DNA from: JARRNE01 sp963824085
GTDB taxonomy: Bacteria; Pseudomonadota; Gammaproteobacteria; Chromatiales; Chromatiaceae
DNA: 64,000 bases
Assembly: GCA_963824085.1 (NCBI GenBank)
Contig: CAWGNT010000021.1
Coordinates: 1-64,000, forward strand
Direction of reading: 5' to 3'
The notes below the pieces were generated by a model that saw nothing but the letters and a program-made list of their open reading frames with translations, searched no databases and was not told the origin of the DNA. The translations under genes were made by a program, and so were the position numbers. This document shows, in pieces, positions 50,960-60,535 of the stretch. Each line of letters opens with the position of its first letter. Within the stretch, counting starts at the first letter, position 1.

Positions 50960-53536
50960 ATGCAACAAGAAAACGACACCAAACCGAACTACGTAGAACA
51001 CACGCCCGTGATGCAGCAGTACCTCCGCATCAAGGCGGAGCATCCGCACACGCTGCTGTTCTACCGCATGGGGGACTTCTACGAGCTGTTCTACCAAGAC
51101 GCAGAGCGTGCGGCCCGCCTACTGGACATCACCCTCACCAAGCGCGGCCAGTCGGCCGGCGCACCCATCCCCATGGCCGGGGTTCCCTACCATGCGGCGG
51201 AGGGCTACCTGGCCAAGCTCGTGCGTCAGGGGGAATCGGTCGCCATCTGCGAGCAAATAGGAGACCCGTCGAAGTCCAAGGGCCCGGTGCAGCGCGAGGT
51301 GGTGCGCATCGTCACCCCCGGCACGCTGACGGACGAGGCCCTGCTGGAGGAGCGACGGGAAAATCTACTGGCGGCGGCGAACGAAGGCGCCGGCGCCTTC
51401 GGGATCGCCTGGCTGGAGCTCAGCAGCGGGCGTTTTGCCGTCCTGGAGGTCCCTTCGGTCGAGGCCCTGCGGAGCGAGATCGAGCGCCTCGGACCTTCCG
51501 AGATCCTGTTCGCGGAGGACAACCGGATACCCGACGGCTGGAGCCTCAGCGGCGTCACCCGCCGCCCCCCCTGGCACTTCGACCCCGATAGCGCCGAGCG
51601 GCTGCTCTGTGCGCAGCTTGGAACCCGCGATCTTGTCGGCTTCGGCTGTCAGGATCTCGTTACGGCCGTGGGGGCCGCCGGCTGCCTGCTGCAGTACGTG
51701 CAGGACACGCAGCGCAGCGGCCTCTCCCACATCCGCGGCCTCTCGGTGGAGCTCCGGGATGAAGCGGTGGTGCTGGACGCCGCGACCCGCCGCAACCTGG
51801 AGATTACCCAGAGCCTGTCAGGCCGGCCGGAGCACACCCTCGCCGGGGTGATGGACCGGACCTCCACCGCCATGGGCAGCCGGCTGCTGCGCCGCTGGCT
51901 GGGCCGTCCCCTGCGCGACCGGGACACCATCCGCGGCCGGCACGCCGCCGTTGCCGAGCTCATCGAGGGTGCCGCCTATCCCGCTTTACAGGAAGAGCTT
52001 GCCGGTATCGGAGACCTGGAGCGCATCCTCGCCCGGGTGGCCCTGACCTCCGCGCGGCCGCGCGACCTGGCGGTGCTGCGCGACTCGCTGGAGAGGCTGC
52101 CCGGGCTGCGGGAGCCGCTCGCCTCGCTTGAGAGTCCCCTCCTGCAGGAGCTCGCCGAGTCCATTTCCACCCATCCCGACGTGGTGGAGCTGCTGCGGCG
52201 AGCCGTCATCGACAACCCGCCGGTGCTGATCCGCGACGGCGGGGTGCTGGCCGCTGGCTACGACGCGGAGCTGGACGAGCTGCGAAACCTCTCGACCAAC
52301 GCGGACCAGTTTCTGCTGGACATGGAAGCGCGCGAGCGCGAACGCACCGGCATCTCGACGCTCAAGGTGAGCTACAACCGGGTCCACGGCTATTACATCG
52401 AGGTCGGGCGGATGCACGCGGAGCGAGTCCCCGACGACTACACGCGGCGCCAGACCCTCAAGGGCGCCGAGCGCTACGTCACACCGGACCTCAAGCGTTT
52501 CGAGGATCAGGTCCTGAGCGCCCGCGAGCGCGCACTTTCACGGGAGAAGGCGCTCTACGAAGAGCTGCTCCAGCGCCTGGTCGACTGGCTGCCGGCGCTG
52601 CAGGAGAGCGCCGCCGCCATCGCTGCGCTGGATGTCCTCTGCAACCTGGCGGAGCGGGCACGCGCCTTGGACTGGGTGTGCCCCGAGCTGACCGAAGAGG
52701 CCCTTGTCGAGATCACGGACGGCCGCCATCCGGTCGTGGAGCAGGTCATCGAGAGCCCATTCGTCGCGAACGGGGTGCGGCTCGATGACGCGCGGCGCAT
52801 GCTCGTGGTGACGGGACCCAACATGGGGGGCAAGTCCACCTTCATGCGCCAAACCGCCCTCATCGTCCTCATGGCCTATGCAGGGAGCTTCGTACCCGCC
52901 AGTGCGGCGCGGCTTGGGCCGGTCGACCGGGTCTTCTCGCGCATCGGGGCGGCAGACGATCTCGCCGGCGGGCGCTCTACCTTCATGGTGGAGATGGAGG
53001 AGACGGCCAACATCCTCCACAACGCCAGTGAGCACAGCCTGGTGTTGATGGACGAGATCGGACGCGGCACCAGCACCTTCGACGGTCTGTCGCTGGCCTG
53101 GTCCTGCGGCATGGAGCTGGCGACGCGCATCCGGGCATTCACCCTGTTTGCCACTCACTACTTCGAGCTCACGACCCTTCCGGACGAGTGTCCGGGCATC
53201 GCCAACGTCCACTTGGACGCCGTCGAGCACGGGGAATCCATCGTCTTCATGCACGCGGTGAGGGAAGGCCCGGCCAACCAGAGCTACGGACTTCAGGTGG
53301 CAGCGCTCGCCGGGGTACCGCGGCCGGTGATCGAGCGCGCCCGGCTGCGCCTGCGAGAGCTCGAAGACGCCGCCCAACGTCATACGGACCGCGCGGCGAC
53401 CCAGCTCTCGCTGTTCCCGCTGGAGACCCGGAACCCGGCGGTGGATGCCCTGAAGGAGCTCGATCCGGACGCCCTCTCGCCGCGAGACGCATTGGACATG
53501 ATCTACCGGCTGAAAGCCCTCGTCGCCCAGACTTAG
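50960..53536 (+). CDS. mutS: DNA mismatch repair protein MutS
   Basis: An 858-residue MutS. The N-terminal mismatch-binding domain has Met-Gly-Asp-Phe-Tyr-Glu-Leu-Phe with the intercalating Phe. Connector, core and clamp domains follow. The ABC-type ATPase at the C-terminus has Walker A Gly-Pro-Asn-Met-Gly-Gly-Lys-Ser-Thr (about residue 618), Walker B Leu-Val-Leu-Met-Asp-Glu and the Gly-Arg-Gly-Thr-Ser-Thr-Phe-Asp-Gly signature. It recognises mispairs and recruits MutL. Full normal length and intact, which matters because several neighbours carry small frameshifts. Confidence 0.97.
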   Translation: MQQENDTKPNYVEHTPVMQQYLRIKAEHPHTLLFYRMGDFYELFYQDAERAARLLDITLTKRGQSAGAPIPMAGVPYHAAEGYLAKLVRQGESVAICEQIGDPSKSKGPVQREVVRIVTPGTLTDEALLEERRENLLAAANEGAGAFGIAWLELSSGRFAVLEVPSVEALRSEIERLGPSEILFAEDNRIPDGWSLSGVTRRPPWHFDPDSAERLLCAQLGTRDLVGFGCQDLVTAVGAAGCLLQYVQDTQRSGLSHIRGLSVELRDEAVVLDAATRRNLEITQSLSGRPEHTLAGVMDRTSTAMGSRLLRRWLGRPLRDRDTIRGRHAAVAELIEGAAYPALQEELAGIGDLERILARVALTSARPRDLAVLRDSLERLPGLREPLASLESPLLQELAESISTHPDVVELLRRAVIDNPPVLIRDGGVLAAGYDAELDELRNLSTNADQFLLDMEARERERTGISTLKVSYNRVHGYYIEVGRMHAERVPDDYTRRQTLKGAERYVTPDLKRFEDQVLSARERALSREKALYEELLQRLVDWLPALQESAAAIAALDVLCNLAERARALDWVCPELTEEALVEITDGRHPVVEQVIESPFVANGVRLDDARRMLVVTGPNMGGKSTFMRQTALIVLMAYAGSFVPASAARLGPVDRVFSRIGAADDLAGGRSTFMVEMEETANILHNASEHSLVLMDEIGRGTSTFDGLSLAWSCGMELATRIRAFTLFATHYFELTTLPDECPGIANVHLDAVEHGESIVFMHAVREGPANQSYGLQVAALAGVPRPVIERARLRLRELEDAAQRHTDRAATQLSLFPLETRNPAVDALKELDPDALSPRDALDMIYRLKALVAQT

Positions 53537-53647
53537 GCGATTTGTGTCAAATCATTTACCACCTTGCTAGTCCTTTCGCCCGCCTTCGGCGTCGCCCCGA
53601 CAGTCACATATACACGGCCCACATAGCTTTTTCGGTTCTCAGCATAA

Positions 53648-53749
53648 GGGGCCTGGTTACACCCGTCGGGGGTGTCGGCAGCAGGGAGGCTGCCGTCAAG
53701 CCTACATGGATGTATTCACGGCGTCCCTCGGCGGGTGTAACCAGGCCCC
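53648..53749. repeat. 102-bp intergenic element with perfect 18-bp terminal inverted repeats
   Basis: GGGGCCTGGTTACACCCG (53648-53665) and its exact reverse complement (53732-53749) bracket a core containing GCTGCCGTCAAGCCTACAT and GGATGTATTCACGGCG. The best-preserved member of a family of at least five copies in the window. It lies between mutS and the dienelactone hydrolase gene and could act as a terminator-like structure. Confidence 0.85.
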
Positions 53750-53963
53750 GAAAAAACGAAAAACCCAAGTGCAAAATGTATAGCCCAGCCATGCTCCCGC
53801 CAGCGCTCCATGAAGGCGAACGAAGATCCTGCGCAATCTGATGCATGATTTTCCGACAATCGCCTTAGCAGGTACCAAGACGTTGCGGCCAGCGCAAGAG
53901 CGGTCCACCATTGCCGTCCGCGAAATATTCGGAACCGTTCACAACAGTCACTGGAGGCATCCC

Positions 53964-54749
53964 ATGCGCAGCGCGATCCGCTCCCTTGTGCTCTTGTTAT
54001 TTTTCCTTCCTTTGGCCGCCTTCGGCGCACTCAAGTCGGAGACTGTCGAATACAAAGACGGCGACACCGCCCTCAAGGGCTACCTGGTCTACGATGACGC
54101 CACCAGCGGCAAGCGTCCCGGCATCATCGTCGTCCACGAATGGTGGGGGCTCAACGACTACGCCCGCAAACGGGCCGACATGCTCGCCAAGCTCGGATAC
54201 GTCGCATTCGCGGTCGACATGTACGGCGACGAAAAGGTCACCGAGCACGCCAAGGAGGCGAGCGCCTGGATGAAGCAGATCACGGAGAACGTGGACGCTT
54301 GGCAGCGCCGCGCCCTGCTCGGCCTCGATGTGCTCAAGAAGCAGGAGCTGGTGGACGCTTCCAGGCTCGCAGCCGTCGGCTACTGCTTCGGGGGCGCCAC
54401 TGTCATGGAGATGGCCTATTCGGGGGCCGATCTGAAGGGCGTGGTGAGCTTCCACGGCTCACTGCCGCCGGCGACTCCCGAGCAGCAGACGCAGATCAAG
54501 GCCAAAATCCTCGCCAACCACGGAAGCGCCGACAGCTTCGAGCCGCCCCAACGCGTCCTCGCGTTCGAGCAAGCCCTGGACGCCGCCGGCGCGGACTGGG
54601 AGATGGCAATCTACGGCGGAGCACACCACGGGTTCACGAACCCCGACGCGGCCAAGTACGGCATGGAGAACATCCAGTACAACGCCGAGGCCGACCGGCG
54701 CTCCTGGGCGCTGATGCAGTCATTCTTCAACGAGATCTTCGCCAATTGA
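53964..54749 (+). CDS. Exported dienelactone hydrolase family protein
   Basis: A 261-residue alpha/beta hydrolase of the DLH family with an N-terminal signal peptide (residues 1-21). The triad is Cys in Gly-Tyr-Cys-Phe-Gly-Gly (about 137), an Asp region near 185 (His-Gly-Ser-Ala-Asp) and His in Ala-His-His-Gly-Phe-Thr (about 218). The oxyanion segment Val-Val-His-Glu-Trp-Trp-Gly is typical. The natural substrate is unknown; many family members cleave small lactones or esters. GGAGG at 53952 supports ATG 53964; the longer open frame upstream has no protein character. An inverted repeat follows at once. Confidence 0.88.
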   Translation: MRSAIRSLVLLLFFLPLAAFGALKSETVEYKDGDTALKGYLVYDDATSGKRPGIIVVHEWWGLNDYARKRADMLAKLGYVAFAVDMYGDEKVTEHAKEASAWMKQITENVDAWQRRALLGLDVLKKQELVDASRLAAVGYCFGGATVMEMAYSGADLKGVVSFHGSLPPATPEQQTQIKAKILANHGSADSFEPPQRVLAFEQALDAAGADWEMAIYGGAHHGFTNPDAAKYGMENIQYNAEADRRSWALMQSFFNEIFAN

Positions 54750-54755
54750 TTCTTC

Positions 54756-54897
54756 AACCGCAGAGACGCAGAGGGCGCGGAGAGTCATGATTGTAGAAGA
54801 CGTGGGTGAATTCCATGCGTAAGCGCTGGCAGCTGGTACGCGTCCCCGTGTCTCCACACAACTGTCACCTCTCTGTGCCCTCTGCGTCTCTGCGGTT
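54756..54897. repeat. Perfect 21-bp inverted repeat enclosing 100 bp
   Basis: The 21 bases at 54756-54776 (beginning AACCGCAGAGACGCAGAG) are the exact reverse complement of 54877-54897. The 'CGCAGAGACGCAGAG' style is a dispersed intergenic repeat seen in many bacterial genomes. It fills the gap between the DLH gene and phrB and may end transcription of both neighbours' read-through. Confidence 0.8.
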
Positions 54898-54924
54898 TTA
54901 TTCCCTAGCTCTTGCGATGACCTG

Positions 54925-56352
54925 ATGCCGACGACTGGCATCGTCTGGTTTCGCCGAGACCTGCGCCTGGCGGACAATCCGGCGCTCGTCTGCGCGCTAG
55001 AGACCTCCGAGCACGTCGTTCCCGTCTACGTTCATGCCCCTGATGAAGAGGCGCCCTGGCAGCCGGGGGCAGCGAGCCGCTGGTGGCTGCATTACTCCCT
55101 CGCGGCTCTCGACGCAGACCTTCGGCGGCTTGGCTCCCGACTCGTGATTGCGGCGGGCGACAGCCTCGCCGAGCTGCGCCGACTGGCAAAGCTGACCGGG
55201 GCGACCCACTGTTCTTGGAACCGACTCTACGACCCGGCGATCGTCGCCCGGGACCAGCGCATCAAACAGGCCCTGCGGGCAGACGGCCTGCGCTGCGAGA
55301 GCTTCAACGCAAGCCTCTTGTTCGAGCCGTGGGAGCTGACGACCAGCAGCCGCGAGCCCTACCGGGTGTTCACGCCGTTCTGGCGTCGCGCCCAAGCCGA
55401 GCTGCCGCATGTTGAGCCCCTGTCCCCGCCTGCGGCCCTGCCGCCCGCTCCCGACAAGCCCGCCGGGCTGCCCTTGGAGGCTCTCGGCTTGCTCCCGCGT
55501 GTCCGCTGGGATACCGGTCTCGCCGCAGTCTGGAGCCCGGGCGAGGAATCTGCTCTGGCACGGGCATACGCCTTTCTGGGTACAGAGGCGGAGGCCTACG
55601 CGGACCGCCGCGACCAACCGTCGGAGGCCGGCACGTCGCGCCTTTCGCCCCATCTCCACTTCGGCGAGATCGGTCCGCGGCAGATCGTCGCGATCTCGCG
55701 CCGGGTGGACGATGGCAGTGGGTCTGCCGCGTTTCTGCGGGAGATAGGCTGGCGGGAATTTGCGTACCACCTCCTCTACCACTTTCCGCGGACACCGGAT
55801 GAGCCCCTCGACGAGCGTTTCGCGCACTTCCCTTGGCGCGAGGACAGCGGGGACGCGCTCGTCGAGACCTGGCGGCGCGGGCGCACGGGAATCCCGCTGG
55901 TGGACGCCGGCATGCGCGAGCTGTGGCAGACGGGCTGGATGCACAACCGGGTGCGCATGGTGGCGGCCTCGCTGCTCACCAAGAACCTGCGACTACCCTG
56001 GCAGGCGGGTGCGCGTTGGTTCTGGGACACCCTGGTCGACGCGGATCTGGCCAACAACACCCTGGGCTGGCAATGGACGGCAGGGTGCGGCGCCGATGCG
56101 GCACCCTATTTCCGGATCTTCAATCCAGTGCGCCAAGGGGAGCGCTTCGATCCGGACGGCGAGTACGTCAGGCGCTGGTGCCCTGAGCTCGGCGCTCTGC
56201 CGACCAAGTACATCCACGAACCATGGGCCGCACCGCCCAGCGTGTTGGCGGACAGCGGGGTGACCCTTGGCCGCGACTATCAAATGCCAGTGATCGACCT
56301 TGGAGAATCCCGCAAGGACGCCCTCGCCGCGTACGAGAAGATCAAACGCTAG
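54925..56352 (+). CDS. phrB: Deoxyribodipyrimidine photolyase
   Basis: A 475-residue class I CPD photolyase. The N-terminal antenna-binding domain starts Ile-Val-Trp-Phe-Arg-Arg-Asp-Leu-Arg-Leu. The FAD domain has Trp-Arg-Glu-Phe-Ala-Tyr-His-Leu-Leu-Tyr-His-Phe-Pro, Trp-Met-His-Asn-Arg-Val-Arg-Met and the C-terminal Trp-Gln-Trp-Thr-Ala-Gly-Cys-Gly-Ala-Asp-Ala-Ala-Pro. It uses light to split UV-induced pyrimidine dimers. Its 3' end overlaps the convergent hypF end by 11 bases. Presence implies a light-exposed habitat at least at times. Confidence 0.95.
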   Translation: MPTTGIVWFRRDLRLADNPALVCALETSEHVVPVYVHAPDEEAPWQPGAASRWWLHYSLAALDADLRRLGSRLVIAAGDSLAELRRLAKLTGATHCSWNRLYDPAIVARDQRIKQALRADGLRCESFNASLLFEPWELTTSSREPYRVFTPFWRRAQAELPHVEPLSPPAALPPAPDKPAGLPLEALGLLPRVRWDTGLAAVWSPGEESALARAYAFLGTEAEAYADRRDQPSEAGTSRLSPHLHFGEIGPRQIVAISRRVDDGSGSAAFLREIGWREFAYHLLYHFPRTPDEPLDERFAHFPWREDSGDALVETWRRGRTGIPLVDAGMRELWQTGWMHNRVRMVAASLLTKNLRLPWQAGARWFWDTLVDADLANNTLGWQWTAGCGADAAPYFRIFNPVRQGERFDPDGEYVRRWCPELGALPTKYIHEPWAAPPSVLADSGVTLGRDYQMPVIDLGESRKDALAAYEKIKR

Positions 56353-58730
56353 GGGCCGTGTCGCCCATGCGGCGATCTAAGGCGCGCGCAAGGGCAATTG
56401 CGGCCTGACCCAGCGCCAGTCCGCCGTCGTTGGTGGGCACCTGGCGGTGGGCGAGGACCTTGAGGCGGCGCTCCCGCAGACCCGCACTCACCGACTCGAA
56501 GAGTGTCCGGTTCTGGAAGACGCCGCCCGAGAGCGCAACGGTCTCAAGCCCATGGGCCGCGGCGAGTCGTACCGCCAGCTCCACAACGCCGTCGGCGAGA
56601 CCCCGATGAAAGCGGGCGGCGATCAAGGTCGAGTCGACACACGCCGCAAGGTCGTTCAGCAGACGCCGTCCACATGGGGCCCGGATCGAGCAGTGTGCCG
56701 CCCTCCCCTTGCGCGATGCCGAACGGGTAGCCGCCCGGCGGCGGCCACGCCTCCCGCGCTGCCGTCTCCAGCTCGATGGCGGCCTGACCCTCGTAGCTGA
56801 TCCGCTCACGGCAGATACCCAAGACTGCAGCGACCGCGTCGAACAGACGACCGCAGGAGCTGCTCATGGGAGAGTTGATCCCGGCCTCGATCATCCGTCC
56901 CAGCACGGTGAGGCTCTGGCGTTCGAGCCACACGATCGGCTCCAGATCTGCGTACCGCTCGCGCACCTCAGCCCACCCCAAATGCCGGCGTAAGTGGGCG
57001 TAAGTGTTCCGCCACGGCTCCAGGATGGCCTTGACGCCACCTGGCATGGGCGTCGGGCGGAGCCATCCCACTCGCTTGTAGCCGCAATAGCCCGCGCGCA
57101 GGATCTCACCGCCCCAGATCGTACCGTCATCGCCGTAGCCGAGGCCGTCGAGCGCAATGCCCAAGACCTCTGGCCCCTCCAGCGGCCAGCCGTTGTCCAG
57201 CAGCACGGAGCCGACATGGGCGTGATGATGCTGCACTGGGACCAGCTCCAGACCGTCGCGCTCCGCCCATTCCTGCCCCAGGCACACGGAACGGTAATCG
57301 GGATGCAGATCCACCGCCAAGAGCTGGGGCTCGAGCCGGAACAGGCCGCGGTAAAGCTCGATTGTGCGCTCGTACTCCCGCGCCGTGCGCGCGTCCTCCA
57401 GGTCCCCGAGGTGCTGGGACACCACTGCCCGCCCGTCCGTGACGAGACAGATGGTGGTCTTTAGCTCTCCCCCCAGGGCGAGCACAGGCGGCGCCTTGGC
57501 AAACCCATCGGGAAGGACGACGGTGGCCGGGGCGTAGCCGCGCGCCCGCCGCAGCAGCCGCGGCACACCATCCATGACCCGCACGACCGAGTCGTCCACA
57601 CGGTTGACGATGACGCGGTCGTGGAGCAGCAGGACGTCTGCGAGGCCGCCAAGACGTTCCACAGCGTCCAGGTTGTCCGCACATTGGGGCTCCTCGCTGA
57701 GGTTGCCGCTGGTCATCACCAGGGGCCGGTCCCAATCGGCCAACAAGATGTGGTGCAGCGGGCTGTAAGGGAGCATGAAGCCGAGAGTGGTCTGTCCAGG
57801 GGCAACCGCGGGCGCGACCCGATCAGGCCCGACGGTCTCGAGAAGCACGATCGGCGCGGCTGCGCTGACCAGCAGCTCCGCTTCCTGGTCGGCCACCCGA
57901 CAGAACTTGCGGATGACCTCTAGATCCCGCGCCATGAGTGCGAAGGGCTTGGCGAAGCGGCGCTTGCGCCGACGCAGCTCCGCGACCGCCTCGGCATTGC
58001 AGGCGTCGCACGCCAGGTGGAATCCGCCGATACCCTTTACCGCCAAGATCCCGCCCGCCCGCAGGAGTCGGCTGGCGGCGTCGACGACATCAGCAGCGCC
58101 CTGCTCCCGCGGATCGAGCCGTCTGCCGGCCGGGTCCTGCAGCCAGACTTGCGGGCCGCACACCGGACAGGCGTTGGGTTGGGCGTGGAAGCGTCGGTCT
58201 GCGGGGTCCTCGTATTCGGCCAGGCAGCAAGGACACATGCGGAATGGCGCCATGCTGGTGTTGGCCCGATCGTACGGAATGCGCTCGACGATGCTGAGTC
58301 TCGGTCCGCAGTGGGTACAGTTGATGAAGGGATAGCGGTAGCGGCGGTCCGAGGGGTCGAAGAGCTCTCTGCGGCAGGCATCACAGGTTGCGGCATCCGC
58401 TACCACACCGGTGCGTACGTCGCCTGCCAGACTGTCCACGATACGAAAGCCCGCATCCGCCGAAGGCCCTTCGAGGCGCGTGCGCTCCATGGCATCGATG
58501 CGGGCGAGCGGCGGACACTGCTCCCAGAGCTCGGTGCAAAAGCGCTCCAGATCCTGGTGTGATCCCCAAGCCCGGATGAGCACGCCCTCGCCGTCGTTCA
58601 AGACCTCGCCGGCAAGGCCGCAGCCATTGGCGATGCGCCAGACCGTCGGCCGGAATCCCACGCCCTGGACGAGACCGCGGACGCGAATCAGCTCGCCAGT
58701 TTCAGGAGGCGCGGTCACCGGCGGTCCCAT
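56342..58730 (-). pseudogene. hypF: Carbamoyltransferase HypF with a late frameshift
   Basis: HypF makes the thiocarbamate that becomes the CN ligands of [NiFe]-hydrogenase. All modules are seen: acylphosphatase (Arg-Gly-Leu-Val-Gln-Gly-Val-Gly-Phe-Arg-Pro), paired Cys-x2-Cys zinc fingers (about 110-200), a YrdC-like domain, and a Kae1-like domain with His-His-His-Ala-His-Val. At about 56665 one extra G in ACGGCG throws the frame. The C-terminal Arg-Leu-Leu-Asn-Asp-Leu-Ala ... Gly-Gly-Val-Phe-Gln-Asn-Arg continues in the frame ending at 56342. The break is near residue 688 of about 795. Start ATG 58730, or GTG 58718 overlapping the tcdA stop. No other hyp gene is in the window. Confidence 0.88.
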
Positions 58731-59497
58731 TGCTCGGCCCGCCCCAGCAGACGATGGATCACGGCCCCGGCGAGCGTCATGCCGAACAGCGCGGGCAGGT
58801 AGCTCACAGTCCCGTTGATGGCGCGCGGGCGGCCGCGCTCCATGGGCCGAGGGGCGAGCGGCGGCTTGGGCGGCTCGTCGGACCAAACCGCCAGAACCCC
58901 GCGCTCGACCCCGCGCCGCCGCAGCCGCCGTCGCACCTCCCGCGCCAGCGGACAGATCGCCGAGTCCATAAGGTCCCCGAGCCGGATGCGGGCGGGATCT
59001 GTCCGTCCGCCGGCTCCCATGCTGCTGGCAATCGGGATGCCCAGGGCATGGGCCTCCGCGATCAGGGCCACCTTGCTGTTCAGGCTGTCGATGGCGTCGA
59101 TCACCCAGTCGAACCCTGCGCTCAAGACCTGCGGCATCTCTTCGGCCGCAAGAAAACGGTCGACCAGATTCAGCGTGCAGTCCGGATTGATCTCCCGCAC
59201 CCGCTCGCCCATCACCTCGACCTTCTTGCGCCCGATCGTGGAGTCGAGGGCGACCAGCTGCCGATTGAGATTGGAGGGGGCCACGCGGTCGAAGTCCACG
59301 AGCGTGAGCTGCCCGATGCCGGCGCGGGCGAGTCCCTCTGCCGCAAATGAGCCCACACCTCCGAGGCCGGCGAGCAGAACCCGAGCGGCCCGCAGACGGA
59401 CGATACCCGGATCGCCGACGACGACACGCGTGCGTTCCCAGATCGGAGAGTCTTCCCCGGCCGCGGGGCCACCTGGGGGATCTACGTGCGGCGACAT
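58715..59497 (-). CDS. tcdA: tRNA threonylcarbamoyladenosine dehydratase TcdA (CsdL)
   Basis: A 260-residue E1-like ATP-dependent enzyme that cyclises t6A to ct6A in tRNAs. The nucleotide-binding loop Gly-Leu-Gly-Gly-Val-Gly-Ser is near residue 44. Next are Asp-Phe-Asp-Arg-Val-Ala-Pro-Ser-Asn-Leu-Asn-Arg-Gln and Asp-Ala-Ile-Asp-Ser-Leu-Asn-Ser-Lys, all hallmark motifs. A late Asn-Gly-Thr-Val-Ser-Tyr-Leu-Pro is also typical. It lies 15 bases after tatD and overlaps hypF, so the three form an operon on the minus strand. Confidence 0.94.
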   Translation of the reverse strand: MSPHVDPPGGPAAGEDSPIWERTRVVVGDPGIVRLRAARVLLAGLGGVGSFAAEGLARAGIGQLTLVDFDRVAPSNLNRQLVALDSTIGRKKVEVMGERVREINPDCTLNLVDRFLAAEEMPQVLSAGFDWVIDAIDSLNSKVALIAEAHALGIPIASSMGAGGRTDPARIRLGDLMDSAICPLAREVRRRLRRRGVERGVLAVWSDEPPKPPLAPRPMERGRPRAINGTVSYLPALFGMTLAGAVIHRLLGRAEQWDRR

Positions 59498-59512
59498 GCG
59501 CTGGCCGGCGGA

Positions 59513-60289
59513 TCAGCCGAGCCCGAGGAGATCGCGGGCGTTGCGGGTCGTCTGCGCGGCAACAACGGCCGGATCTTCCTGGCGCACCTCCGCCAGGGCA
59601 GCGAGCACGTCTGGAAGGTATTCCGGGCTGTTCCGCTCTCCGCGGTGGGCGGCAACCGTGAGATCTGGCGCATCCGTCTCTAGGACAATGGCCTCCAGCG
59701 GAAGATCTCTCGCCAAGGTGCGCAGCTTGCGCGAGCGCTCGAAGGTGAGCATCCCACCGAATCCGAGCTTGAAGCCGAGATCGATGTAGCGCTGCGCCTG
59801 CTGCAGGCTGCCGCTGAAGGCATGCGCGATGCCTCCGGATACCGGGATGCGCTCCAGCACAGCCAACGCCTGGTCGTGAGCCTTGCGCACGTGGAGGAGC
59901 ACCGGGAGCCTTGCGGCAGCCGCAACGGAAAGCTGGGCCTCGAACAGCCGCCGCTGGTGCTCGCGGTCGAGCTCGCGCACGAAGTAGTCGAGGCCGATCT
60001 CGCCGACGGCCAAGGGGCGGGCATCGGCGATGGCCCGCTCCAGGGCAGCCAGATCCTCGTCGCGGTGCTGTGGCAGATAGATGGGATGGAGGCCGAGGGC
60101 CGGGTATAGATCCGGAGCCTCGGCGCACAGTGCAAGCAGACCTGGCCAGCCGGCCGCATGAATGGCCGGAACGACGATCGCGGAAACACCCGCCGCACGC
60201 GCTCGCGCCATCACGACATCCCGGTCAGGGTCGAAGTCCTCGACGTCGAGGTGGCAGTGGGTGTCGATCAGCTCCATGACGCGCGACAT
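59513..60289 (-). CDS. TatD-family metal-dependent hydrolase
   Basis: A 258-residue TIM-barrel DNase of the TatD family. Metal ligands are in Asp-Thr-His-Cys-His-Leu-Asp (residues 9-15), Gly-Glu-Ile-Gly-Leu-Asp-Tyr (about 96) and Thr-Asp-Ala-Pro-Asp-Leu (about 207). Members are 3'-5' exonucleases or RNA/DNA hydrolases; the cellular role of this one is unknown. Start ATG 60289 (or an internal ATG at 60277). First gene of tatD-tcdA-hypF. Confidence 0.92.
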   Translation of the reverse strand: MSRVMELIDTHCHLDVEDFDPDRDVVMARARAAGVSAIVVPAIHAAGWPGLLALCAEAPDLYPALGLHPIYLPQHRDEDLAALERAIADARPLAVGEIGLDYFVRELDREHQRRLFEAQLSVAAAARLPVLLHVRKAHDQALAVLERIPVSGGIAHAFSGSLQQAQRYIDLGFKLGFGGMLTFERSRKLRTLARDLPLEAIVLETDAPDLTVAAHRGERNSPEYLPDVLAALAEVRQEDPAVVAAQTTRNARDLLGLG

Positions 60290-60344
60290 GTACCGTTGCG
60301 ATCTGGGCTTTCAGTTTGGTGGTTACCGCCAGAATTCAGCTGCC

Positions 60345-60450
60345 AGGCCCGGGGTCGGGTACGTGCCAGCGGGACACGCCGTGAATACATCCATGTAGGC
60401 TCGACGGCGCCGTCCTTGGCGCCGACGGTCCCGCCGACCCGCACCCGACC
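60345..60450. repeat. Palindromic intergenic repeat, well-preserved family member
   Basis: Carries ACACGCCGTGAATACATCCATG, the reverse complement of the core at 53700-53725, then GGCTCGACGGCGCCG, TCCTTGGCGCCGACGGTCC and GACCCGCACCCGACCC. The hairpin GGCGCCGTCC-TTGGCGCC is shared with 25028-25125. Confidence 0.7.
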
Positions 60451-60535
60451 CGCCAATGGGTGCTCCTGAGACAGGATGCTAATCACCTTCCGCCCCCTGA
60501 GATCAAAATCCCAAAAGCCGAGTGAATTCAATATA

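Noticed and set aside
56544..60128. Very long minus-strand open frame spanning tatD, tcdA and hypF
   Set aside because: Only the part from 58730 downward is coding (hypF). Upstream it is an Arg/Pro-rich shadow of tcdA and tatD.
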